Source: Candidatus Woesearchaeota archaeon (GTDB lineage Archaea > Nanobdellota > Nanobdellia > Woesearchaeales > GW2011-AR9). Taken from it: 47,774 nt of DNA. Within the stretch, counting starts at the first letter, position 1; each line of letters begins with the position of its first letter. The notes beneath the pieces are model-generated. The model saw nothing but the letters and a program-made list of their open reading frames with translations, ran no database searches and was not told the origin of the DNA. The DNA lies in contig JABJOX010000037.1 in assembly GCA_018664115.1 (NCBI GenBank), positions 1 to 47,774 of the forward strand, in the 5' to 3' direction. Of the stretch, positions 39,029 to 47,579 are shown piece after piece. The translations under genes were made by a program, and so were the position numbers.

Positions 39029-40321
39029 TTATTTCCTTTTAATTTCTTTAATCCCGCCCATGTAAGGAAGCAAAGCTTTAGGAATCTTTACAGTTCCTTT
39101 AGAAGTCTGATAATTCTCTAGAATACAAGCAATCGTCCGAGCATCAGTCAAAGCAGTATTATTCAATAAATGTACATATTGTTTAGTTCCATCTTTCCGC
39201 TTAACCCGCGTATTCAAAGTTACCGCCTGATAATCTAAACAGTTACTGCACGAAGTAACTTCTCGATACGCACCTTTCTTCTCTTTCTGTCCAGGAAACC
39301 AAGCTTCAATATCGTATTGTAAAGATTGTTTGTTACCAATATCACCGGTACAAATGTTAACAACCCTAAACGGAAGTCCTAACTCTTTAAACAAATCTTC
39401 TGAATTTCCTTGTAAGACATCAAAATACATCGGCGATTCTTCAGGAAGACAATATACTACCTGTTCAATCTTGTTAAACTGGTGAACCCTAAAAATACCT
39501 TTGTCATCTCGACCATGTGATCCAGCTTCTTTTCTAAAACAAGCACTTACACCACAAAACATCATTGGTAATTTAACTTCTTCTAATAATTCATCTTTCT
39601 CTAAAGCAATTAACGGATGTTCAGAAGTAGCAATTAAATAAAGGTCTTCTCCCTCAATTTTGTAAATAGTATCTTCAAATTCAGAAAGATTTACTCCACC
39701 TTCTAAAGCAGCTCTGTTAAGCATGTAAGGAGTTTGAACTAAAGTGTAACCTTTCTCTCTAATTCTATCCATCGCAAACCTTTGTAAAGCGTGACTAAGT
39801 AAAACCGCTTCATTTTTCAAATAATAAAATCTTGAACCAGAAGTTTTTGCTGCTGTATCCAAATCAATTAAATCTAAATCTTCAGCTAACTCAATATGAT
39901 CTTTAATTGGAAAATCGAATTTTGGAACTTTACCAACTTTCTTCAATTCTACATTTTCAGAATCATCTTTTCCTTTAGGAACAGATTCATGTAAAACATT
40001 CCCTATTAATTTCAAAGTACCATTTCTTTTTTTCAATAATTTACTAACTTTATCTTCAGATTTTTTAAGATCATCAATAACAGATTTCATTTCTTTAATC
40101 TTTTTCTTAGCTTCCGCTTCTTTTTTATTTTTCTTAGCTTGATTAATTTCTTGAGAAACAACATTACGTTGATGTCTAAGTTTTTCCATTACTTTTAATT
40201 GTCTCTTCCATTTTTGATCAGAATCTAAAACTAAATCAACATTCTTAATATCATGACCACGCTTCTTTTCAGATTTTTTTACAAGTTCTGAATTCTCACG
40301 GACGAAGTTTATATCTAACAT
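39029..40321 (-). CDS. serS: Seryl-tRNA synthetase
   Basis: The 430-residue class II synthetase has the N-terminal tRNA-binding coiled coil (residues about 30-110), class II motif 2 in CFRKEAGSHGRDDKGIFRVHQF and motif 3 in LLNNTALTDARTIACILENYQ. Family motif 3 normally starts LNGSALA; the NNTALT reading is a modest divergence. It charges tRNA-Ser and, in some archaea, starts selenocysteine synthesis. It is the bacterial-type SerRS form, not the rare methanogen form. Confidence 0.97.
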   Translation of the reverse strand: MLDINFVRENSELVKKSEKKRGHDIKNVDLVLDSDQKWKRQLKVMEKLRHQRNVVSQEINQAKKNKKEAEAKKKIKEMKSVIDDLKKSEDKVSKLLKKRNGTLKLIGNVLHESVPKGKDDSENVELKKVGKVPKFDFPIKDHIELAEDLDLIDLDTAAKTSGSRFYYLKNEAVLLSHALQRFAMDRIREKGYTLVQTPYMLNRAALEGGVNLSEFEDTIYKIEGEDLYLIATSEHPLIALEKDELLEEVKLPMMFCGVSACFRKEAGSHGRDDKGIFRVHQFNKIEQVVYCLPEESPMYFDVLQGNSEDLFKELGLPFRVVNICTGDIGNKQSLQYDIEAWFPGQKEKKGAYREVTSCSNCLDYQAVTLNTRVKRKDGTKQYVHLLNNTALTDARTIACILENYQTSKGTVKIPKALLPYMGGIKEIKRK

Positions 40322-40402
40322 TTTAAAATAAGTAATTTAACGGGCTATATAAACTTTATCTTAGTAAGGACTAAACGAAATATATATAAATAACAAAATA
40401 AT

Positions 40403-40421
40403 CTCTTTATATATAAAAGAG
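40403..40421 (+). promoter_or_regulatory. Palindromic promoter element
   Basis: CTCTTTATATATAAAAGAG is an imperfect palindrome (CTCTTT with AAAGAG) containing a TATA core, directly before the ATG at 40423. A further TATA-like AAATATATATAAATA lies at about 40380. The palindrome could be bound by a dimeric regulator at the start site. Confidence 0.35.
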
Positions 40422-40422
40422 G

Positions 40423-42084
40423 ATGATAAAAAAATCAATTTTAATTTCAGTAGTGTTTTTGCTAGTTTTAAGTACATTTATTATCGCGGAATCATTTGAA
40501 ACAGGAATACCTTGTGAAATAGATAACGAGTGTATACTAGAAGATGATGAAGAGTTAGGTTTTTATTGTGAAACAACAATTGGAGAATGCGTTTATGATA
40601 TTGAAAGTATAACAGATGACGCTACAACAGACGATACATCAACCGAAACTACTACAGAACCAGAAACAACTTCTTCAAGTTTAAGTTTAGAATTATTAAC
40701 TGCCGTAAGCAATTTAGAAGTTCGTGTTAACAGTTTAGAATTAGGCGACAACAATCTACAACAACAACTAAACAACATTAATTCAAATTTACAATCTATT
40801 AATTCAAAATTAAACGAAATTGATTCTGTTAAAAGTGAAGTTAATAGTGTTGCTGTTGGTCTTGCAAGTTTAGAAAGCGATTTAAATAAAACATCAACCG
40901 AATTGGGAACAGTAGATAAAAAGAGTTCTCGAAATAAATTTTTCATCATATTATTTTTCTTATTAATAATTGGAGCAACAATTTGGGGAATAATGTACTA
41001 TCTCAAAAGAAAAGAAAAACAACTTGATCCAAAAACTCATAAATTCATTTCTAAACATATCAAAGAAGGAAAGAAATTTCCAGAAATAAAAGGAATCTTA
41101 AAAGCTGCTGGTTGGATTGAAGAAGAAATTAAATGGGCCTATAAAGAAACAATTAAAAAAAATTATAAAGAATATGCTAAAAAGAATAACGTCGCTTCAA
41201 CAAAAAAAACCTCAACAAAAAAAAAAACTCCAAAGAGTTCAACAAATAATCAAGCCCCAGTTTATGATAAAAATAAAATGATTGCCATCGCTGTGATTGG
41301 GATCTTATTATTGGGCGGAGTTGTTTTCTTATTAAGCGGAACAACTGGTCAAGCAGTAAATATCCAAAAACTTGTTGATGGCGAAGTTGGTGGAACATCC
41401 GGGAAAGTAACATATGATGTGAAATGTACTCCACCACATACATTAAACCCTTCAAAAGATGGTTGTTGTCTTGATACAGACGCAAATAAAATTTGTGATT
41501 ATATTGAACAACAAGAAAAAGTAGTTGGTAAAGTTGAATCTGGAGCAGCATGTGACGATAATCTTCAATGCCCACAAGGAGACCTTTGTATTAATAGTCA
41601 ATGTCAACAATTAAGTAATATTTATGGCCAACAACTTTGTGAAAGTAAATGCACATATTATGGGGTTAAAGTAAAAGCAATTTATTCAGAAGGAACTGAA
41701 GAAAAAGTTCAAAAAGAATGTAAAACAGATAATCATTGTAATGATTACATTTCTGAAACAAGTGATCAGTGTTCAGAAACCTATCAAGGAACATTTTGTG
41801 TTCATAAGCCGGTTGTAGAAGTTTATGACCTTAAACCAAAACAAGGTAGTTACGGTGCTGCTGGTGCCATTGAATGGAAAGTATTAGACAGCCCTGCTTA
41901 TTGTGAAGGTGAAAATGCAATCGTCCCTATAAAAATTATTAGAAAGGATGGTAAAGAAATTATTTCTGAAGAAATTATTACTTTAAATCAAGGAGAAACA
42001 AGCGAAGCAATAACGCACCCATTATATGATGGGTTCACATTTAAATTAAAAATCGATAAAATAAGTAAGCCCGTCGGTTGTTAG
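40423..42084 (+). CDS. Large surface-anchored membrane protein
   Basis: A 553-residue protein. An N-terminal hydrophobic segment (residues 4-22) precedes a Cys-rich region (CEIDNECILEDDEELGFYC), a coiled coil (about 85-160), a membrane helix near 173-193, a Lys-rich amphipathic module (KFPEIKGILKAAGWIEEEIK), a second membrane helix near 288-306 and a C-terminal Cys-rich extracytoplasmic domain of about 240 residues. The segments together suggest a surface protein with disulfide-linked domains. No catalytic motif. Possibly an adhesin or pilus-associated protein; not established. Confidence 0.7.
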   Translation: MIKKSILISVVFLLVLSTFIIAESFETGIPCEIDNECILEDDEELGFYCETTIGECVYDIESITDDATTDDTSTETTTEPETTSSSLSLELLTAVSNLEVRVNSLELGDNNLQQQLNNINSNLQSINSKLNEIDSVKSEVNSVAVGLASLESDLNKTSTELGTVDKKSSRNKFFIILFFLLIIGATIWGIMYYLKRKEKQLDPKTHKFISKHIKEGKKFPEIKGILKAAGWIEEEIKWAYKETIKKNYKEYAKKNNVASTKKTSTKKKTPKSSTNNQAPVYDKNKMIAIAVIGILLLGGVVFLLSGTTGQAVNIQKLVDGEVGGTSGKVTYDVKCTPPHTLNPSKDGCCLDTDANKICDYIEQQEKVVGKVESGAACDDNLQCPQGDLCINSQCQQLSNIYGQQLCESKCTYYGVKVKAIYSEGTEEKVQKECKTDNHCNDYISETSDQCSETYQGTFCVHKPVVEVYDLKPKQGSYGAAGAIEWKVLDSPAYCEGENAIVPIKIIRKDGKEIISEEIITLNQGETSEAITHPLYDGFTFKLKIDKISKPVGC

Positions 42085-42120
42085 TAAAACTTATATACTT
42101 TCTTTTATCTTTATTTGAAT

Positions 42121-42600
42121 ATGGCTTATATCAGAACAAAAACAATTAGCGGTAACAAATATGCCTACTTAGTTGAAATTATTCCTACAGATAAAGGCCC
42201 AAGACAAAAAGTAAAACAATATTTAGGAAGAGTTCATGATTTTGAAAAATCAAAAGAAGTTAGCGAAATTAATCCTGGAAATACAAATAAAGAGATTTTA
42301 CTAAACTTGATCATCCCCGAACTAAAAGCCAGAGGATTCAAAGGAAAAAAAGACACTTTTGCTTACAAGAAATTAATCTTTGATCACAAAAATATCTCTT
42401 TACTAAAATCTAAAACAAAAAAAGAAGCAATTATAAAATTAAATGATGGTTACTTGTCTACGTTCACTTTGCAAAGAATTCTTAACTTTCAAAAAACTAA
42501 TAACTTGAATAAAGATGCGCATACTTTAGCAAAATATTTTTTAGAAGCCGGATTACAAATTAATCAAGAATTGTTTGTTAAATATTATCAGAAATTGTAA
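42121..42600 (+). CDS. Protein with transposase-like N-terminal domain
   Basis: The ATG at 42121 is preferred over an in-frame TTG six bases earlier because AACTTATATACTT lies about 25 bases upstream. The 159-residue product starts MAYIRTKTISGNKYAYLVE and continues with KGPRQKVKQYLGRV, a beta-rich motif seen at the N-terminus of IS1634/IS4-type transposases and in stand-alone archaeal proteins. The catalytic DDE domain is absent, so it is not an active transposase. It may be a domesticated DNA-binding protein. Confidence 0.6.
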   Translation: MAYIRTKTISGNKYAYLVEIIPTDKGPRQKVKQYLGRVHDFEKSKEVSEINPGNTNKEILLNLIIPELKARGFKGKKDTFAYKKLIFDHKNISLLKSKTKKEAIIKLNDGYLSTFTLQRILNFQKTNNLNKDAHTLAKYFLEAGLQINQELFVKYYQKL

Positions 42601-42603
42601 GAG

Positions 42604-42924
42604 TTATCTTCTTCTAATAGGTTTCTTCATTGACTTCCGGTCAATTTTTTTTGGAACAGCTAAAATCTTCTGATACTTCTCTTTCATTTCTGCTAGAATA
42701 CCAAACTTTCTCTTCAAATCTTCCATATCGTAACAATTAACAATCATTGCATTTATTTCCACATCAATCTTTTCTCCAGAAGGAATAACTTTAGCTTTAG
42801 ACAAATCTTCTTTTCTAAATAATGCTAAAACTTCTTCCAAATGTTCTTTATCTGGTAGAGTCCAAGTCTCGTTACAAACATGTAACTGATGTTTCTTTTG
42901 ATATGTTTTGAATAAGATTCCCAT
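42604..42924 (-). CDS. Hypothetical 106-residue protein
   Basis: A basic soluble protein (MGILFKTYQKKHQLHVCNET) with helices in the middle (DKEHLEEVLALFRKEDLSKA) and a very basic end (KKIDRKSMKKPIRRR) that could bind nucleic acid. It lies immediately downstream of elp3 (40 bases) on the same strand and may share its transcript. No family recognised. Confidence 0.6.
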   Translation of the reverse strand: MGILFKTYQKKHQLHVCNETWTLPDKEHLEEVLALFRKEDLSKAKVIPSGEKIDVEINAMIVNCYDMEDLKRKFGILAEMKEKYQKILAVPKKIDRKSMKKPIRRR

Positions 42925-42964
42925 TTTAAGATTAATTTGTCGTTTCTGCTTTTAAATGTATTGG

Positions 42965-44647
42965 TTATATTTGTTTAACCATGTAAACGCCTTCCAATTG
43001 ATACCCCAACTTTTTATAATACTCACGAACACCAATCCCAGAAATAATCACAATCTTATTTTTCCCATTCTCTTTAGCGATTTTCTCAGCTTCTAATAGT
43101 AACTTCTTACCCCAACCTTTATGCTGCACAGTCCCCTCTGAACCAAGAGAAGTTGCTATTCCATAAACATGTAATTCTCGCACAATTGCACTTTCAGAAG
43201 TAATTTCCTCTCGTAAACTATCAGCAGGAAATCTCATTCGTAGAAAACCAACTAATAAATCATTCTTTGTATCCTCAACTGATATAAAAAACTCTTTCCC
43301 TTTCGAAGCAGAATATCTATTTACTTTGATCTCTACAAAACCCCAATCAATCTCTTGCCCTTTCGGTTCCCGACATCTAATACATCTGCAATTAACATCA
43401 TACTTTTGATGAATATATTGTCTAAGATTTGTCATCTCGACACCAGCAGCAATTTGATAAGTAGGAATATCTCTCTGTACTCTCATTACCCGACAATATT
43501 CTGGAATAGATTTCTTAAATTCTGCAATTAAAGAAGCAGCTTCTTTAGCATCTAACGGTTTAAAATTTCCAGCAACAAATTCATCATATAACTTAGTCCC
43601 TTTAGTAACCATACACGGATAAAGTTTGATCATGTCCGGACAATAATCAGAATTTTCAAAAAGTGATTTCATTCCAGCTAAATCTTTCTCTCGGTCTGTT
43701 CCTGGTAAACCCGGCATATAATGACCCGCAACTTTAAAACCAAGATCTTTAAGAATTCGAATAGAATCTTTTGTTTGTTGCGTAGTATGGCCTCTTTTCA
43801 TTTTTTCTAAAACATCATCATAAACAGATTGTATCCCTAATTCAACTCGAGTACAACCTAATCTTAACATTTGATTGCCTTCTTTTAACATTCCGTAATC
43901 TGGACGAGTTTCAATACAAAGAGCAGTACATCTAATTACAGCAATTTCATTCTTCTTTTGTTCATTTTCTAAATTAGTTTCATTTTTCAAAGACAATATT
44001 TTTTGATGTAATCTAGCTGCTCTTTCTTTGTTACCAAAATCTTCTGTAGGTAATTCAAAGAATTCTTTAAAACGCAAGAAATCAAAATCTCCATTAACAA
44101 AAAACTTTTCTGAAAAATCGTTCATTGCTTGAAAAGCTTCTTTAACAAATTCTTCTTGATAATCTTCTGGAAAACTAGGAAAAGTTCCACCCATTAAAAT
44201 CAATTCTACTTTCTCACAATTATGTCCTAATAAAATATATTGTTGTAATCTGTTGAACACTTGTAAATAAGCACTGTACTTGTTTCTAATACCCCTCATT
44301 GTAGCTGGTTCTTTCCCAGTATAACTTTGCGGAACATCACCAAACTCGCTCTTAGGACCACCAGGACACATGATACAAGGTCCAACTGTTTGAGCATGTG
44401 GACAGGGAAATGGCTTAGTCATGATTGCTACAGGCGCAACTCCAGAAATAGTTCTTGTTGGTTTTGTTAACAACTTCTTTTTCAAAAAATTTAAATCCTC
44501 AACATTAGAATTCAATAAAATTTGAATATTTGTTGGAATATGTTTCAATTTGTACTTCTGCGAAAGATCTCTTTTCAGCTTAGCCAACTGCCTAGCAGAA
44601 TACTCTTTTTGCTTCAGTTCCGAGATAATTTCTTGATTAAAGTCCAT
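42965..44647 (-). CDS. elp3: tRNA uridine modification enzyme Elp3
   Basis: The 560-residue protein has the radical-SAM cluster ligands Cys82, Cys91 and Cys94 in FPCPHAQTVGPCIMCPGGP, the central substrate-binding region with LILMGGTFPSFP and GLPGTDREKD, and a C-terminal GNAT acetyltransferase domain (EGTVQHKGWGKKLLLEAEKIA). It forms cm5U at wobble position 34 in archaeal and eukaryotic tRNAs using SAM and acetyl-CoA. The size and all motifs are complete. Archaea use Elp3 without other Elongator subunits. Confidence 0.97.
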   Translation of the reverse strand: MDFNQEIISELKQKEYSARQLAKLKRDLSQKYKLKHIPTNIQILLNSNVEDLNFLKKKLLTKPTRTISGVAPVAIMTKPFPCPHAQTVGPCIMCPGGPKSEFGDVPQSYTGKEPATMRGIRNKYSAYLQVFNRLQQYILLGHNCEKVELILMGGTFPSFPEDYQEEFVKEAFQAMNDFSEKFFVNGDFDFLRFKEFFELPTEDFGNKERAARLHQKILSLKNETNLENEQKKNEIAVIRCTALCIETRPDYGMLKEGNQMLRLGCTRVELGIQSVYDDVLEKMKRGHTTQQTKDSIRILKDLGFKVAGHYMPGLPGTDREKDLAGMKSLFENSDYCPDMIKLYPCMVTKGTKLYDEFVAGNFKPLDAKEAASLIAEFKKSIPEYCRVMRVQRDIPTYQIAAGVEMTNLRQYIHQKYDVNCRCIRCREPKGQEIDWGFVEIKVNRYSASKGKEFFISVEDTKNDLLVGFLRMRFPADSLREEITSESAIVRELHVYGIATSLGSEGTVQHKGWGKKLLLEAEKIAKENGKNKIVIISGIGVREYYKKLGYQLEGVYMVKQI

Positions 44648-44711
44648 ACTTTAATCATTATTTTAGAGTATAGATATAAATATTACTAAGAAAAAGAAAA
44701 AAAGAAAAAAA

Positions 44712-45149
44712 TCATTTCAAATCAACAACATAAGATGGCCCTTTCTTCCCATCTTTACCAAGCCAAGCAACTTCTACTTGATCTTCTGCTAAAGACTCCA
44801 AACTAACATCAGGAAATTTGTCAATAAGATCTTTCCTATCTCTATGAAAATAACGTGGATCTTTAACTTTTATTTTCTCAGGAACCACTACTTTTAATTC
44901 CCCTTCATCACTAAGAAAATATGCTGCAACGAACTCCGCAATTTCAGATCTCCCATAAGCAAAACACTCTTGCTGCCATTTTGCTGCTACCACTTTATGT
45001 CCTCCAGTTTCTAAATATTCCACACCTGTAACATCAAATTGGTAACCACCACCAATAGTCTTAATAAATTCCGATTTCAATTTATCCCCAACTCCTGGCA
45101 AAAGTTCTTCTGCTTCAGCAATCTTTTCTTCTAATTTTTTTTCAGTCAT
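44712..45149 (-). CDS. Paralogue family member 3
   Basis: A 145-residue protein, the third member of the family at 33941 and 34978. Shared blocks are EEKIAEAEELLPGV, HKVVAAKWQQ, and VEVAWLGKDGKKGPSYVVDLK, with the linking LSDEGELKVVVPEKI segment as in member 2. It is separated by about 9 kb from the others, so the family is dispersed. A GGAGGTGA ribosome site lies before the ATG. Its partner upstream is a larger gene of unknown function. Confidence 0.7.
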   Translation of the reverse strand: MTEKKLEEKIAEAEELLPGVGDKLKSEFIKTIGGGYQFDVTGVEYLETGGHKVVAAKWQQECFAYGRSEIAEFVAAYFLSDEGELKVVVPEKIKVKDPRYFHRDRKDLIDKFPDVSLESLAEDQVEVAWLGKDGKKGPSYVVDLK

Positions 45150-45151
45150 TT

Positions 45152-45997
45152 TTATTTCACCTCCTTTTCTTTAATTAATTCAACAAAATCCATCCAAGCA
45201 TCAATCCACAATAATTTTTCAGGAGCATCCCTACGAGATTCAATTTTTGCTTCTAAATCATCAGCTACATCCAACTCATTGAATTTCTTAGCTAATGCAT
45301 CTGCAGCTTTTTGTCTAATAGCAAGTGGCACATGTCCAAAACTTCCTGAAGTATCATATAACATTAAATGTCCTTCTTCTACAGAACCTGTAATCCAACC
45401 CCCACCAAACACACCATAAAGTCCAATTTCTTGAGGCAAACTACGATGCTCATAATATGAAGGAGGATGAGCAATAAAATCTTCATCTTTATGGATTTTT
45501 TCGAGTAATCCTTTCAATCCTTCTTTCAGTTCAGGATGTTCTTCAATTATGTCTTCATGTTTGTAAGTCAAATAAGTTACAGTATCTCTCAAAGTAAGAG
45601 TTTTACCTAGTTCTTCTTTTTTCTGAATATAACCTTCCATTACATGTAAGACATAATCTCTTACGGATTCAATACCATGCTTTTCTTTAACACTAGTTCT
45701 GAAATCCTCAGAATCTAAATATGCAGCTTCAATAGTTTCAATAGAATCCCCATGATCAGAATGAGGAAAAGGAGTACTAGTTCTAAATCTATCACGAAGT
45801 TTAGAATCTTCGGCGATAGTAACATGTGCAGCATTCTCTTCTTTCGCTAAAATTAATCCAATTTCATCAAAATGTTCTCCATCCAAAAAAACAATATATT
45901 TTCTACGCGTTAATGGATCATCAATTGTTCCACCATACATACCTCTAACTTTAAGTAAGCCTTCTTCACTAACATTTATTTTATATTCTCTTGTCAT
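45152..45997 (-). CDS. Hypothetical 281-residue protein paired with family member 3
   Basis: Start set at 45997 (MTREYKINVSEEGLLKVRGM), which has GAGGG upstream; an in-frame codon 21 bases earlier is weaker. The protein is soluble and acidic with a beta-rich start, a central helical domain (VRDYVLHVMEGYIQKKEEL) and a Gly-rich turn (IGLYGVFGGGWITGSVEEGH). No signal or known motif. It is two bases from family member 3 and is a likely co-expressed partner. Confidence 0.6.
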   Translation of the reverse strand: MTREYKINVSEEGLLKVRGMYGGTIDDPLTRRKYIVFLDGEHFDEIGLILAKEENAAHVTIAEDSKLRDRFRTSTPFPHSDHGDSIETIEAAYLDSEDFRTSVKEKHGIESVRDYVLHVMEGYIQKKEELGKTLTLRDTVTYLTYKHEDIIEEHPELKEGLKGLLEKIHKDEDFIAHPPSYYEHRSLPQEIGLYGVFGGGWITGSVEEGHLMLYDTSGSFGHVPLAIRQKAADALAKKFNELDVADDLEAKIESRRDAPEKLLWIDAWMDFVELIKEKEVK

Positions 45998-46078
45998 TTT
46001 TATTCCCTCTTTTAACACCTACTTTGTAAGTGTTTGTTATGCAATAGTAGTGACTCAAGAACTATATAAAACTTTATT

Positions 46079-46092
46079 CTCCAAAAATGGAG
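46079..46092. promoter_or_regulatory. Operator-like inverted repeat upstream of trmB
   Basis: CTCC-AAAAAT-GGAG is a perfect inverted repeat just before the trmB promoter (AATTTAAATAAAAC near 46103). Its core TCCAAAAATGGA is identical to that of the operator at 22690-22705. A TATA on the minus strand (GTTTTATATAG near 46052-46062) lies on the other side, so the site sits between divergent promoters. Confidence 0.5.
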
Positions 46093-46136
46093 GACAACCA
46101 CAAAATTTAAATAAAACAAGCAATTAGAAAGTAAAG

Positions 46137-46868
46137 ATGGACACAAGAATCTTAGAAGATATTGGACTAACAAACGCAGAAATAAAGATATATCTAGCTC
46201 TCTTAGAATTAGGAACATCAACAGCAGGACCAATCTTAGAAAAATCTGGCTTGCAAAATTCTGTAGTCCATATGACTCTCAAAAAACTGGTTGATAAAGG
46301 TCTAGTAACGTTTGTTAAAGAGGGTAAAGTGAACCATTATCAGGCTGCTAATCCAAACCATATTATTGAGTTTATCAACGACAAAAAAGAACGTTTCCAA
46401 GAAATTTTACCAGAATTACTGCTAAAACAACAAACGGCTAAACAAAAGCCAGAAATTATTACTTTCCGAGGCCTTAGAGGAATTAAAGAATTACTTTTAG
46501 AACTTCTTGATGCCGGTGGTAAAGAACATCACACTTTTGGTTCTACAAAAGAATCTTTGATGCTCGGAGAAGCTTGGTGGGTAAGCTACCATAAAAAAAG
46601 AGCAAGTAAGAATATTAAAGCGAAACTAATTTTCAACGAATCTTTACAATACTGGAAAGCCGAAACAAAATATCCGAAATCTACTATTAGATATACAAAT
46701 CAAGGTTTTGAACCATTGACAGAAACAATCATCAGAAATGATAAGATTGGCATCATTATCTGGACTAAGAAACCGATGGGAGTATTAATCCATAATAAAG
46801 TTGCAGCTGATTCTTATGAACATTTCTTTAAAATGATCTGGAAAGGATCTTTTGCAGAAAAAAAATAA
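46137..46868 (+). CDS. TrmB-family transcriptional regulator
   Basis: A 243-residue protein. Residues about 7-75 form the TrmB winged helix (IGLTNAEIKIYLALLELGTS, then GLQNSVVHMTLKKLVDKGLV) followed by a coiled linker and a C-terminal ligand-binding-like alpha-beta domain (IITFRGLRGIKELLLELLD onward). Members sense sugars in Thermococcales and other archaea, but ligands vary. It lies downstream of an operator-like repeat and is divergent from the family 3 pair. Confidence 0.88.
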   Translation: MDTRILEDIGLTNAEIKIYLALLELGTSTAGPILEKSGLQNSVVHMTLKKLVDKGLVTFVKEGKVNHYQAANPNHIIEFINDKKERFQEILPELLLKQQTAKQKPEIITFRGLRGIKELLLELLDAGGKEHHTFGSTKESLMLGEAWWVSYHKKRASKNIKAKLIFNESLQYWKAETKYPKSTIRYTNQGFEPLTETIIRNDKIGIIIWTKKPMGVLIHNKVAADSYEHFFKMIWKGSFAEKK

Positions 46869-46873
46869 AAAAA

Positions 46874-47578
46874 TTAAAGTTTCTGCTTTTCTCCAAGCAA
46901 GATTCTTACTTTTTCAGGCACAGCTTCTAAAAAATCATCTTTAAAACATTCTTTATACTGCTCTTTAGACTCTTCTGAAACTTCTTCCGGAACTCTTGCC
47001 ATTGAAAAAGGAAATCTTTCTTCTGGATCATAAATTTCAGATAATGAGTCAACATGGTCTTCTAATTGAGATACTGTTGGTGAAGGCAATAGATATACCA
47101 TCTCTTCGCCAAAAGTTTCTAAGAGCTTTGCATAAGCTTTTGCTTGATCTATCCCACCACAACAAGGACAACCAGAATATAACACAACAAGCTCTGATCC
47201 TTCAATCTTTTCTTCCATACTTTCAATCATTAAAGAACAAACTTCTTCCAGCTTTCCCTCTAATAACCCTTTTCTACCCTCGCCAATTTTAATAAGTCCA
47301 TATTTTAAAAAAGATTGCAAATGTTGCAGATATTCTGGTCTATCATCCATAATCTCAGAATATTCTAAAAAAGCGGATGAAGTTGCCGTTTCAACTTCAA
47401 TCCCTTCTTTTTCACAAATACCAGTTAAAGATTGATATAACTCTTCGCTCTCAACCCCACTTGCAAGAGTTACTAACAAAATCTTCTTTGACTTACTTTC
47501 TACCAAAGTATCTTCTAAACCTGAATACTCAAACTTCGCCAATATTTCTTCTTTACTTAATTTTTCTAATTCTGTCAT
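46874..47578 (-). CDS. Hypothetical 234-residue protein with CPCC
   Basis: The start is at 47578 (MTELEKLSKEEILAKFEYSG); a longer frame overlaps the upstream gene. Alternating strands and helices with the strand LVVLYSGCPCCGGIDQAKAY suggest an alpha-beta (Rossmann-like or thioredoxin-like) fold, and the CPCC could be redox active. No family recognised. It starts one base after the upstream stop and is probably in the same operon. Confidence 0.6.
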   Translation of the reverse strand: MTELEKLSKEEILAKFEYSGLEDTLVESKSKKILLVTLASGVESEELYQSLTGICEKEGIEVETATSSAFLEYSEIMDDRPEYLQHLQSFLKYGLIKIGEGRKGLLEGKLEEVCSLMIESMEEKIEGSELVVLYSGCPCCGGIDQAKAYAKLLETFGEEMVYLLPSPTVSQLEDHVDSLSEIYDPEERFPFSMARVPEEVSEESKEQYKECFKDDFLEAVPEKVRILLGEKQKL

Positions 47579-47579
47579 T

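Noticed and set aside
42121-42600. Active insertion sequence
   Set aside because: No DDE catalytic domain, terminal inverted repeats or target duplications were seen around the transposase-like domain.
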